DNA of 64,000 nucleotides. Source: Pseudonocardia sp. DSM 110487 (GTDB lineage: Bacteria; Actinomycetota; Actinomycetes; Mycobacteriales; Pseudonocardiaceae). Below, piece by piece: positions 54,360-62,050 of the stretch. The position numbers and the translations under genes were made by a program. The first letter of the stretch is position 1, and each line of letters starts with the position of its first letter. The DNA is taken from NCBI RefSeq assembly GCF_019468565.1, contig NZ_CP080521.1, positions 5,642,001-5,706,000 on the forward strand. The letters are read 5' to 3'. A model generated the notes under the pieces. The model was not told the origin of the DNA, did not search any database, and saw only the letters and a program-made list of their open reading frames with translations.

Positions 54360-54941
54360 GTGAGCAAGGGAGAGGCGACCCGCGGGGTCATCCTCGGCGA
54401 GGCGAGCCGACTGGCGCGCCGTATCGGACTGGGCGGCCTCACGATCGGATCGCTCGCCACCCAGACCGGGATGAGCAAGAGCGGCCTCTTCGCGCACTTC
54501 GGCTCGAAGGAGTCGCTGCAGCTGCAGGTGCTCGAGCACAGCACGGAGCGGTTCGTCGACGAGGTCATCCGGCCCGCGGTCAAGGCCCCTCGGGGCGTGC
54601 CACGGGTGCGCGACCTGTTCGAGCGCTGGCTCGAGTGGGACTCCGTCGAGGGCGGCTGCCCGCTCGCCGCCGCCTCGTTCGAGCTCGACGACCAGCCCGG
54701 ACCGGTGCGCGATCACCTGGTCCGCGTGCAACGGGACTGGGCCGACACGCTCGCCACGGTCTTCACGAGCGGCATCGGCGAGGGCCACTTCCGACCCGAC
54801 ACCGACCCGCGGCAGTTCGCCCAGGACGTGCTCGGCGTGATGCTCGCCTTCCACCTGGCGAGCCGCCTGCTCGCCGACCCTTCCGCCGCCGACCGCGCCC
54901 GCCGCGCCCTCGACACGCTCCTCGCCGCCGCAGCCGACTGA
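54360..54941 (+). CDS. TetR-family regulator
   Basis: A 193-residue TetR regulator. The helix-turn-helix is GLGGLTIGSLATQTGMSKSG followed by LFAHFGSKESLQLQVLE, and the C-terminal domain is the TetR_C_6-type fold with VRDLFERWLEWDSVEGGCPL and LASRLLADPSAADRARRALD. GTG 54360 was chosen because it gives the normal N-terminus (SKGEATRGVILGEASRL) and lies 9 bases after the operator. It is 29 bases ahead of the hydrolase gene and probably represses the whole hydrolase-GNAT unit. Confidence 0.93.
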   Translation: MSKGEATRGVILGEASRLARRIGLGGLTIGSLATQTGMSKSGLFAHFGSKESLQLQVLEHSTERFVDEVIRPAVKAPRGVPRVRDLFERWLEWDSVEGGCPLAAASFELDDQPGPVRDHLVRVQRDWADTLATVFTSGIGEGHFRPDTDPRQFAQDVLGVMLAFHLASRLLADPSAADRARRALDTLLAAAAD

Positions 54942-54970
54942 CCATCCATGCATCCGGAGGGATCGCACAC

Positions 54971-55834
54971 GTGTCGCCGAAAAAAAGCACGATCGTTCGT
55001 ATCATTACGTGGGGCGAGCACTGGGCCCCGTCCGTCGCGGTCCGGCTCGCGACCAGGGCGTGGTTCACGATCCCACCGCCGATCCCGCGCGACCGGCTGC
55101 CCGCGCTCCCGCCGGGCACGGCCGCACCGGTGGAGCTGCACGGACGGACTCTGCACGCGATCACCTGGGGCACCGGAGAGCCCGTCTACCTCGTGCACGG
55201 CTGGGGCGGGCGGTCCGAGCAGCTGGGCGGGTTCGTCGCGCCGCTGGTCGCGGCCGGGCTCCGGGTGATCGCCTTCGACGGGCCCAGCCACGGCGCCTCA
55301 CCCGCAGGCTCCTACGGGCCAAGCTCGACCGCGATCCCGGAGCTCGCCGACGCGATGCGTGCCGTGGTCGCCGAGCACGGCACGCCGCAGGCGGTGATCG
55401 CCCACTCGATGGGCGCGTCGGTCGCCGCCCACGCCGTGCGGGGCGGGCTGCGGCCCCGGTCGCTCGTGCTGCTCGCACCGGCGGCGGACCCGCGCTGGGT
55501 TCTCGACCACTTCGTGCGGCAGCTCGGCGCGGGTCCGCGGGTGCGGGCCGGACTGGAGCGGGCGGTGGTGAGACGTGTCGGGCTGCCGTGGGAGGCGTTC
55601 CACGTCCCGTCCCTGCACCGCTCGACGCCCGTGCCGCCCACGCTCGTGGTGCACGACGCGCAGGACCGGGAGGTCGAGCCCGAGCACGGCCGCGCGATCG
55701 CCGACGCATGGCCCGGCGCCCGGCTTCTGGAGACCGAGGGCCTCGGCCACCGCAGGCTGCTCCGCGACGCAGGTGTGATCGACGAGGCCGTCCGGTTCGT
55801 GACCGACGCACGCAGCGCCCGGCGGCCGGCATGA
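54971..55834 (+). CDS. alpha/beta-fold hydrolase
   Basis: A 287-residue alpha/beta hydrolase. Landmarks: YLVHGWGGRSEQ (oxyanion side), nucleophile Ser in IAHSMGAS, Asp in LVVHDAQDREVEP and His in EGLGHRRLL. Substrate unknown, probably a lipophilic ester. GTG 54971 follows GGAGGG with nine bases between. The first codons include a run of Lys (PKKSTIVR) and hold the second TetR operator, so repressor binding here would block elongation or initiation. The stop overlaps the GNAT start. Confidence 0.9.
   Translation: MSPKKSTIVRIITWGEHWAPSVAVRLATRAWFTIPPPIPRDRLPALPPGTAAPVELHGRTLHAITWGTGEPVYLVHGWGGRSEQLGGFVAPLVAAGLRVIAFDGPSHGASPAGSYGPSSTAIPELADAMRAVVAEHGTPQAVIAHSMGASVAAHAVRGGLRPRSLVLLAPAADPRWVLDHFVRQLGAGPRVRAGLERAVVRRVGLPWEAFHVPSLHRSTPVPPTLVVHDAQDREVEPEHGRAIADAWPGARLLETEGLGHRRLLRDAGVIDEAVRFVTDARSARRPA
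54983..55003. promoter_or_regulatory. candidate TetR operator, site 2, inside coding sequence
   Basis: AGCACGATCGTTCGTATC at 54986-55003 is the inverted copy of the site before tetR, matching 17 of 18 positions. It holds the perfect palindrome ACGATCGT. It lies within codons 6-11 of the hydrolase gene, about 650 bases from site 1. Confidence 0.6.
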
Positions 55835-56352
55835 GCGCCCCCGTCGTCCAGCCGCTGGACCGCGCCCGGGCCGAGGCCGCCGTCGACGCCGTCTTCGCGG
55901 GCCTGTCCCCGCGAAGCCGCTACCTGCGCTTCCACTCCCCCGTGCCGCGCCTGCCCGAGTCGGTGCGGGCCCGGCTGGTCGACATCGACGGCATCCGCCA
56001 CGCGGCCGTCGTCGCCGAGGCCCGCGATCTCGGGCCGATCGGCATCGCCCAGGTCTTCGGCGCGGGGAACGGCACCGCCGACGTCGCCGTGGCAGTGGTG
56101 GACGCCTGGCAGCGGCGCGGGATCGGGAGGCGGCTGCTCACGTCCGTCGCCGCCCTCGCCGAGGAGATCGGCTACACGGAGCTGCGGGGCTCGATCCTGC
56201 CGGAGAACGTGGCGATGCAGCGGCTCGCCCGCAACGTCCTGCCATGGGCTCGGCCTTGGTTCGACGGGGAGACGGTGCAGTTCGTCGCCGCCATCGGCCC
56301 GGCGGCCTGGACCGTGACGCACGAGGACCTGCTGGCGGACCTGATCCGCTGA
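55831..56352 (+). CDS. GNAT-family N-acetyltransferase
   Basis: A 173-residue acetyltransferase. The acetyl-CoA-binding motif is VDAWQRRGIGRRLLTSVAAL, preceded by VAVAVVDA and followed by SILPENVAMQRLAR, as in the GNAT domains attached to acyl-CoA synthetases and protein acetylases. The N-terminus LSPRSRYLRFHSPVPRLPES is that of the Pat-like GNAT group. ATG 55831 overlaps the hydrolase stop (ATGA), so the two genes are co-expressed. The substrate is unknown. Confidence 0.9.
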   Translation: MSAPVVQPLDRARAEAAVDAVFAGLSPRSRYLRFHSPVPRLPESVRARLVDIDGIRHAAVVAEARDLGPIGIAQVFGAGNGTADVAVAVVDAWQRRGIGRRLLTSVAALAEEIGYTELRGSILPENVAMQRLARNVLPWARPWFDGETVQFVAAIGPAAWTVTHEDLLADLIR

Positions 56353-56439
56353 CCTGCCCATGATCGCGCCGAGAAGCACACCAACGCCGCCCGAGCGACG
56401 CTCATGATCGTCTCGGAATGATCATCCGAGGCGGCGACG

Positions 56440-56640
56440 TCAGTGCCGGGTGAACTCGCCCGCCCGGACGCCGGACAGGAACTCCGCCCACGAGTTGGTC
56501 GAGTAGCGGTGCGGGGCCAGGGTGCGGTCCTTGGTGTCGCGCACCGCCACCACGCCGGACAGGAATGCCACCTCGACGCACCCCTCGCCGCTGCCGCCGC
56601 TGAAGCTGCTCGTGAACCAGCGGAGCTCGTCGTCACCCAC
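56440..56640 (-). CDS. DUF397 domain protein
   Basis: A 66-residue DUF397 protein: LRWFTSSFSGGSGEGCVEVA, VAVRDTKDRTLAPHRY and WAEFLSGVRAGEF. It follows the XRE-DUF5753 gene by 21 bases on the same strand and forms the second such pair in this window. DUF397 proteins are thought to act with their XRE partner, although the mechanism is unsettled. It is convergent with the GNAT gene, 87 bases apart. Confidence 0.9.
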   Translation of the reverse strand: MGDDELRWFTSSFSGGSGEGCVEVAFLSGVVAVRDTKDRTLAPHRYSTNSWAEFLSGVRAGEFTRH

Positions 56641-56661
56641 GGCCTTCTCCTTCGGACGGGC

Positions 56662-57504
56662 TCACCCCCCAGCCAGCCTGCGCACCAGCGACAGGGACTC
56701 GGTCGGGTCGAGCGCGGCGGACAGCACACGCTCGAAGGCAACCTTAGCCCGCGCCACATCGCCGGCCTTGTCGAGAATCATGGAACCCAGAGAGTGCTCG
56801 ACGTAGGCCATTTCCGGTTCGCCAAGATCCGCGAAGCTGAGGATCGTGAACCCCGAAGCCAGCCCGGCGTGCGCGCCTGCCGATGCCGGCAGGACGTGCA
56901 GCGTCACCGTGTCCAGCCCGGCGAGCCTGGCGAGATGCTCGAGCTGCGCTCGCAGGACATCGGGTCCGCCCACGGTCCGGTGAAGGGCGGACTCGTCGAT
57001 CACAGTCACCAGCTCCAGGGAGTTGTCCGCCGAGGTCAACCGCTGCTGGCGGTAGACCCGCGCGGCGACCTCGTTGTCGAGTTGCTCCGCGGTGCGCTCC
57101 ACCGGCACGGCGACCATCAGCGCTCGGGCGTAGTCGGCGGTCTGCAGCAGTCCGGTGACGTAGCCGAGGCCGAAGATCTGCACGCGCGTCGCCTCCGTCT
57201 CGAAGGCGACGTAGCTGGTGTCCCCAAGTCCGTAGGCCTTCCACCACCCGGGCTGGTTGGACTCCCGCGCCAGCTCCACTAGCTCGGTCCACCGATCGCC
57301 GCCGACGTCGTACAGGTCGAGCATCCCCCGGACCCAGTGCACGTCGATGCGGACCTGGGCGTTCTCGATGCGGCTCAGCCTGCTCACCGAGAAATCGAGT
57401 TGGGGCGCCGCCTCCTCCAGCGTGAGCCCGGCCTGCTCGCGCAGCAGCTTCAGCTGTTTGGCCAGCATCCGCCGCCTGACCACGGATCCCTCGTGCCACC
57501 CCAC
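56662..57504 (-). CDS. XRE-family regulator with DUF5753 domain
   Basis: A 280-residue regulator. The XRE helix-turn-helix is LKLLREQAGLTLEEAAPQLD then SVSRLSRIENAQVRI; a DUF5753 domain follows (LARESNQPGWWKAYGLGDTS, GLGYVTGLLQTADYARAL, VEHSLGSMILDKAGDVARA). GTG 57504 behind GGGGGG is preferred to the ATG at 57534, which lacks a ribosome site. It pairs with the DUF397 gene after it. Its relative at 9049 is alike in plan but differs much in sequence, so they are not a recent duplication. Confidence 0.9.
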   Translation of the reverse strand: MGWHEGSVVRRRMLAKQLKLLREQAGLTLEEAAPQLDFSVSRLSRIENAQVRIDVHWVRGMLDLYDVGGDRWTELVELARESNQPGWWKAYGLGDTSYVAFETEATRVQIFGLGYVTGLLQTADYARALMVAVPVERTAEQLDNEVAARVYRQQRLTSADNSLELVTVIDESALHRTVGGPDVLRAQLEHLARLAGLDTVTLHVLPASAGAHAGLASGFTILSFADLGEPEMAYVEHSLGSMILDKAGDVARAKVAFERVLSAALDPTESLSLVRRLAGG

Positions 57505-57593
57505 GTGACCCCCCGCTCCGACTCGATCACGCATCGTGGCACGCGAGAACTCGGGAGCGGGAATCCCGCTCCCGCGCTTCCCTGCGGATCGGG

Positions 57594-58439
57594 TCAGGAG
57601 CGCGTGACCGTCGCCTCGATCAGCCCGTACGGGCGGTCGGCTGCGTAGAAGACCTCGTTGGGGTTCTCCAGGCCGAACGGCGACAGGTCCACGGTGAAGT
57701 GGTGCTTGTTGGGCGCCTGCAGGCTGATCTCGGCGATCTCCGGATGTGCCTCGAGCACGCCGCGGCCCATCTCCCACAGCGTCTGCTGCAGGGCGAGCGA
57801 GTGCACGGTGGCGAACTTCTCCAGGAGGATCCGCCGGGCGTCCGCCCAGGTCTTGTCCCAGTCGACATCCAGCCCCGAATACCGCCACTGGGCGACGAGG
57901 GCGGTCGACATGATCCGGTCGTCGGTCTCCGGGAGGGTCGTGTAGCGGTCGGTGAGGAAGCCGTGGAACTCCGAGCCGGTCGACTTCAGCAGCACCAGGT
58001 CGCGCAGGCCGGAGACGACCTCGGTGCCCTCGTCGGAGACGTCGACGACGGTGGTGCGCACCTCGGGGCCGCGGCGTACCCACGTGTGGTCGTGGCCCTC
58101 GCCGCCGACCGGCACGCGCTCCCACGCGTGCTCGTCCACGGAGATCCGGGCGCCGCGCACCGGCTCCACGTCGTCGACGAAGTGCCGGGCCAGCGTGAGC
58201 GCGTACTCCTCGATCGCGCGCAGCCCGTGCTCCTTCGCGAACGCGTAGGCGGTGTTCTTCTGCGTGTCGGTGGGCAGCACCTTGGCCTGGTCGCCGTGCA
58301 GGTGGGCGTCGGCGAAGTCGCCGCGCAGCGCGGTGGACACGGTGACGTCGCGGATCTCGTGCCGCGCGGTCTCCCGGTAGATCCGGACGAGGCGGTTCTC
58401 CGCCTTCCCGTACTGGTTGGCGCCGAGGACGATGCCCAT
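57594..58439 (-). CDS. urate oxidase (uricase)
   Basis: A 281-residue cofactor-free uricase, which oxidises urate to 5-hydroxyisourate. The N-terminal ANQYGKAENRLVRIYR carries the catalytic Lys, HGDQAKVLPTDTQKNTAYAF the catalytic Thr, and the C-terminal NKHHFTVDLSPFGLENPNEV the His and Asn of the active site. The two T-fold halves give normal length. ATG 58439 is three bases after the HIU hydrolase stop. It follows in the order permease, OHCU decarboxylase, HIU hydrolase, uricase. Confidence 0.96.
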   Translation of the reverse strand: MGIVLGANQYGKAENRLVRIYRETARHEIRDVTVSTALRGDFADAHLHGDQAKVLPTDTQKNTAYAFAKEHGLRAIEEYALTLARHFVDDVEPVRGARISVDEHAWERVPVGGEGHDHTWVRRGPEVRTTVVDVSDEGTEVVSGLRDLVLLKSTGSEFHGFLTDRYTTLPETDDRIMSTALVAQWRYSGLDVDWDKTWADARRILLEKFATVHSLALQQTLWEMGRGVLEAHPEIAEISLQAPNKHHFTVDLSPFGLENPNEVFYAADRPYGLIEATVTRS

Positions 58440-58442
58440 CTT

Positions 58443-58763
58443 TCAGCTCCCGCGGTAGGTCGAGTAGGCGTACGGGGACAGCAGCAGCGGCACATGATGA
58501 TGCTGTCCCGGGTCGGTGACGGTGAAGGTGACCACCACCTCGGGGTAGAAACCCTTCTGCCCGTTCGCCGCGAAGTACTCCCCCGTGGCGAACGTGAGGC
58601 GGTAGTCGCCAGCAGGGAGCTCGGCGGCGAGCTCCCGGACGCGCCCGTCGGCGTCGGTGACGGCGGAGGCGAGCTCGTGGCCGTCCGTGGTCGCGAGCCG
58701 GACGGCGACACCGGTGGCCGGCGTTCCGCGGGACGCGTCGAGGACATGCGTCGAAAGTGTCAT
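58443..58763 (-). CDS. 5-hydroxyisourate hydrolase (transthyretin-like)
   Basis: A 106-residue transthyretin-like hydrolase that opens 5-hydroxyisourate to OHCU. It starts TLSTHVLDASRGTPATGVAV with the catalytic His, has LPAGDYRLTFATGEYFAANG in the middle, HHHVPLLLSPYAYSTYRGS at the end; the closing YRGS is the enzyme signature. It overlaps the uraD stop by four bases and is followed directly by uricase. It is cytoplasmic, with no signal sequence. Confidence 0.96.
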   Translation of the reverse strand: MTLSTHVLDASRGTPATGVAVRLATTDGHELASAVTDADGRVRELAAELPAGDYRLTFATGEYFAANGQKGFYPEVVVTFTVTDPGQHHHVPLLLSPYAYSTYRGS

Positions 58764-59242
58764 GCGGCATCCTCCGCGAACAGGCGCGCGATGCGCAGCC
58801 GGTTGATCGCCGCCAGCTCGGCGAGCGCCACGGCCCGCTCGGTGGCGGGGTCGTTGCCGAGGCGGGCGCGCAGGATGTCGAGCATCTCCTGCGCGCTGCG
58901 GCCGGTGGCGCACACCAGGTAGACGTGCCCGAAGCGCTCCTCGTACGCGCGGTTGCCGTCGGCGAGCGCGGCCAGCAGGGCCGCGTCGGCACCGGCCACG
59001 CCGCTCTGCTCGCGCCGCGACGCGCCACCCGCGTTCCGGTCGCCGATCCGCGGGTGGCCGGCCATCGCCTCGTCCAGGTCGGCGTCGGTGAGCGCGACCT
59101 CGGCCGTGGCCTGCAGCGACGCCACGTCGGGATACGGCCGGCTCGCCACCACCTCCCGCGCCCAGCGGGGCGCGGCGCACACCAGGCGCAGCTCCCGCTC
59201 CGCGTCGGCGGCGTCGAGGGCGTTCCACTCGTCGAGCTTCAT
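58760..59242 (-). CDS. OHCU decarboxylase
   Basis: A 160-residue stand-alone 2-oxo-4-hydroxy-4-carboxy-5-ureidoimidazoline decarboxylase, which makes (S)-allantoin. The catalytic His63 is present in AGHPRIGDR, as are the helix RREQSGVAGADAALLAALAD and the closing ATERAVALAELAAINRLRIA. ATG 59242 overlaps the permease fusion stop (ATGA). It is the canonical enzyme of the operon, in contrast to the OHCU-like domain fused to the permease just upstream. Confidence 0.93.
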   Translation of the reverse strand: MKLDEWNALDAADAERELRLVCAAPRWAREVVASRPYPDVASLQATAEVALTDADLDEAMAGHPRIGDRNAGGASRREQSGVAGADAALLAALADGNRAYEERFGHVYLVCATGRSAQEMLDILRARLGNDPATERAVALAELAAINRLRIARLFAEDAA

Positions 59243-61137
59243 CCGCCGAACGCCCTCGTGCGCGCGGTGGCGATCGGGTTGGCGTTCGCAACGAGGTTGG
59301 CGAAGCGGTGGTTGGCCACCTTCGCGATCTCGATCAGCGCCGCGGCGTGCTCCTGGGCCGGGGAGTTCGCCAGCCGCTGCCGGCCCTCGGCGAGCACCCG
59401 CTCCCGGGAGCCCGAGTCGCGCACGCACACGATCAGAGGGAACCCGAACCGCTCCCGGTACGCCGCGGTCAGCTCCGCGAACTCGGCGTGGTCCTCGTCG
59501 GCGAGGCGGGTGAGGCCTGCGCTCGCCTGGTCACGGGCGGAGTCCTCGCCCTCCTCGCCGTCGGCCACCCGGTCGGCCCCCAGGTCCGGATAGGCGGCCA
59601 TCAGGGCGCTCTGCTCCTGCGCCGGCGCGGAGAAGAGCGCCTCCTGGAACGCGGCGCGCAGGTTCGACGTGTCGACGAAGGGCCGCCGGTCGTAGGCGCG
59701 GCCCACGATGTCCGAGCTGCCCTGGAACAGGCGCCCGAACGTGGCCACGAACTCGTCGCGGCTCATCCGGTTGACCTGCTCGAGCCGCACGGCCCCTGCG
59801 CCGGGCGCGCCCGCCACGGCCGGCCCGCGGCCGCGGCCGACGTGGTGGAACGCCACGTTGAGCACGATCGCGGTGAGGCTGCCCAGCGTGATGCCGGAGC
59901 CGAACACGATCTGCGCCCAGCCGGGCACCGCGGTCGCCACGTCCGGTTGGGCGGTGACGAGCATGGCGAGCCCGACGCTCGTGCCGACGATCACGACGTT
60001 GCGGTGGTCGTGGAAGTCGACGCGGGCGAGCGTCTGGATGCCGACCACCGCCACCGTCGCGAACATCGCCAGCGCCGCCCCGCCCAGCACCGGGTGCGGG
60101 ATGCCGGCGACGACGGCCCCGGCCTTCGGCAGCAGCCCGAGGGCGATCATGAACCCGCCGGCCGCGACCACCACCCAGCGACTCTTGACCTGGGTCAGCC
60201 GCACGAGGCCGACGTTCTCGGCGAAGCAGGTGTACGGGAAGGAGTTGAGGACGCCGCCGATCGTCGTGGCGAGGCCGTCGGCGCGCAGGGCGCGGGTGAC
60301 GTCCTCGCGCCCGACGCGCTTGTCGACGATCTCGCCGGTGGCGAACACGTCCCCGGTGGTCTCCACCGCGGTGATGAGCATGACCACGATCATGGACACG
60401 ATCGCGGCGAAGCTGAACTGAGGCCACCCGAAATGGAACGGGGTGGTAACACCGAGCCAGGCCGAATCGCCGACCGCGTCGAAGTGCGCGTCGCCGAGGA
60501 GCCACGCCACGACCGTGCCGAGCACCAGCCCGATGAGCACGGCGACCGTGGCCATGAACCCGCGGAAGAGCCGCTGGATCGCGACGATCACGGCGAGCGT
60601 CCCGAGGGCGTAGGCGAGGTACCGCGGGTTGCCCGGCTGCGGGTCGGACCCGCCGCCGACGGCGTCCAGCGCGGCCACCGGCAGCAGCGCCAGGCCGATG
60701 ATCAGGATGACCGACCCGGTGACGACCGGCGGGAAGAATCGGATCAAGCGACCGAAGAACGGCGCGATCAGGAACGTGGCGAGCCCGGCGACGATCACGG
60801 CGCCGTAGATCACGAGCAGCCCGTCGGTCCCGCCACCCGCCGCGAGCCCGATCGCGATCATGGGCGACACGGCGGTGAACGTGACGCCCTGCAGCAGCGG
60901 CAGCCGCACGCCGATCTTCCAGAACCCGGCGGCCTGGATGATCGAGGCGATCCCGCACGTGAACAGGTCGGCGTTGATCAGGTGGATGAGCTCACGGTCG
61001 GACAGGCCGATCGCACCTGCCAGCAGGATCGGCACGATCACCGCGCCGGCGTAGAACGCGAGCACGTGCTGGAACCCGTACACGGCGAGCTTGCCTGCTG
61101 GCAGAACTTCGTCGACGGGATGGGTACGTCGCGGCAT
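59239..61137 (-). CDS. NCS2 nucleobase permease fused to an OHCU-decarboxylase-like domain
   Basis: A 632-residue fusion. Residues 1-440 are a nucleobase:cation symporter-2 (uracil/xanthine/urate) with about 14 membrane segments: QHVLAFYAGAVIVPILL, LPLLQGVTFTAVSPMIAIG, VETTGDVFATGEIV and FAENVGLVRLTQVKSR. Residues 452-632 form an OHCU-decarboxylase fold: VNRMSRDEFVATFGRLFQGS, DQASAGLTRLADEDHAEF, FGFPLIVCVRDSG. The catalytic His of the HPDL motif is Tyr516 (AAYPDLGA), so enzyme activity is doubtful. ATG 61137 follows AGGTG. It heads the uricase operon. Coupling of urate import to its breakdown, or a sensing role, is inferred. Confidence 0.93.
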   Translation of the reverse strand: MPRRTHPVDEVLPAGKLAVYGFQHVLAFYAGAVIVPILLAGAIGLSDRELIHLINADLFTCGIASIIQAAGFWKIGVRLPLLQGVTFTAVSPMIAIGLAAGGGTDGLLVIYGAVIVAGLATFLIAPFFGRLIRFFPPVVTGSVILIIGLALLPVAALDAVGGGSDPQPGNPRYLAYALGTLAVIVAIQRLFRGFMATVAVLIGLVLGTVVAWLLGDAHFDAVGDSAWLGVTTPFHFGWPQFSFAAIVSMIVVMLITAVETTGDVFATGEIVDKRVGREDVTRALRADGLATTIGGVLNSFPYTCFAENVGLVRLTQVKSRWVVVAAGGFMIALGLLPKAGAVVAGIPHPVLGGAALAMFATVAVVGIQTLARVDFHDHRNVVIVGTSVGLAMLVTAQPDVATAVPGWAQIVFGSGITLGSLTAIVLNVAFHHVGRGRGPAVAGAPGAGAVRLEQVNRMSRDEFVATFGRLFQGSSDIVGRAYDRRPFVDTSNLRAAFQEALFSAPAQEQSALMAAYPDLGADRVADGEEGEDSARDQASAGLTRLADEDHAEFAELTAAYRERFGFPLIVCVRDSGSRERVLAEGRQRLANSPAQEHAAALIEIAKVANHRFANLVANANPIATARTRAFGG

Positions 61138-61271
61138 GGTGCACCTCGCTGTGCGCGGCGGCGGGGACGGGACCACGATCGCCGCCCCGGTGTGGCGGCG
61201 GACACCCACGGAACCGACGAAACAGCTCGGCGACCCGGGCCGGCGACTTGTGCGATCCGCCAGCCCCTTTC

Positions 61272-61390
61272 CCGGTGGTCGAGTAGCGCCGGCCCGCCAG
61301 GGCCGGCGCGTATCGAGATCACATGCCGGTCGCGGGGCTCGTGGTCTCGATACGGTCCGGCGCTGGGGCGCCGACCCTACTCGACCACCG
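61272..61390. repeat. palindromic repeat of about 120 bp, copy B
   Basis: Second copy of the element at 37326-37446. The arm CCGGTGGTCGAGTAG (61272-61286) pairs with CTACTCGACCACCG (61377-61390), with the same inner TATCGAGA/TCTCGATA arms. It lies between the TetR gene and the permease operon; its right arm supplies the TetR codons VVE and stop. Confidence 0.9.
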
Positions 61391-61979
61391 AGGAAACCAG
61401 GCTGTCGAGATGACGCGCGAGCACCTGGCGCAGCGTCGAGGGGTCCGCGCGGGCCGGGCGCAGCACGCCGTGCACGAGCAGGCCGTCGACCAGCGCGTGC
61501 AGCCGGGCCGCCTCCGCATCCACGTCGAGATGCGGCGCCAGCACGCCGGCGTCGGCGAAGCGGCGGACCAGGTTCTCGCAGACCTCGCGCAGCAGGTCCC
61601 AGCCCGCGTCCCGGAGCGCCCTGAGCGCGGGGTCGACCATGGCTCGCGCGGTGAAGGCGAGCCAGACCTCCGACTCGGCCCGCCGATCCGCGTCCAGGGG
61701 GAGCATCTCCTCGAGGACGCCGATGGCCCGGCGCCGCGGGTCCCCCGTGGCGGGCAGCGCCTCGACCCGGGCGCGGATGCGGTCGGTGACCTGCTGCATC
61801 GCGAAGACGTGCAGCTCCGACTGGCTCGGGAAGTAGTGGCGCAAGGACCCCATCGACAGGCCCGCCTCGCCGGCGACGGCACGGACCGAGGCGCCCTCCA
61901 GGCCGTCGCGGCGCACGACGCGCCAGACCGCCTCGGCGACGTCGGTTCGACGGGTGGACGGCTCCACGATGCGCGGCAC
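61377..61979 (-). CDS. TetR-family regulator
   Basis: A 200-residue TetR regulator: DGLEGASVRAVAGEAGLSMG followed by SLRHYFPSQSELHVFAMQQV is the HTH, and the C-terminal domain is the TetR_C_6-like type. GTG 61979 is preferred; GTG 61994 would start inside the operator. The last three residues and the stop come from the palindromic repeat, so its C-terminus was set by repeat insertion. It is divergent from the membrane-protein gene at 62051 with two perfect inverted repeats between them. Confidence 0.9.
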   Translation of the reverse strand: MPRIVEPSTRRTDVAEAVWRVVRRDGLEGASVRAVAGEAGLSMGSLRHYFPSQSELHVFAMQQVTDRIRARVEALPATGDPRRRAIGVLEEMLPLDADRRAESEVWLAFTARAMVDPALRALRDAGWDLLREVCENLVRRFADAGVLAPHLDVDAEAARLHALVDGLLVHGVLRPARADPSTLRQVLARHLDSLVSSVVE

Positions 61980-61988
61980 GACCCTTTC

Positions 61989-62032
61989 TAGCACAGCCGT
62001 GCTATCGTCTCGGAACTAGCACGACTGTGCTA
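61989..62032. promoter_or_regulatory. twin operators for the divergent TetR/membrane protein pair
   Basis: TAGCACAGCCGTGCTA (61989-62004) and TAGCACGACTGTGCTA (62017-62032) share perfect TAGCAC/GTGCTA arms around a 4-base spacer. Their centres are 28 bases apart, under three helical turns, in the middle of the divergent promoter region, so two repressor dimers could bind side by side. Confidence 0.8.
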
Positions 62033-62050
62033 CTACCGACAGGGGGAGCA

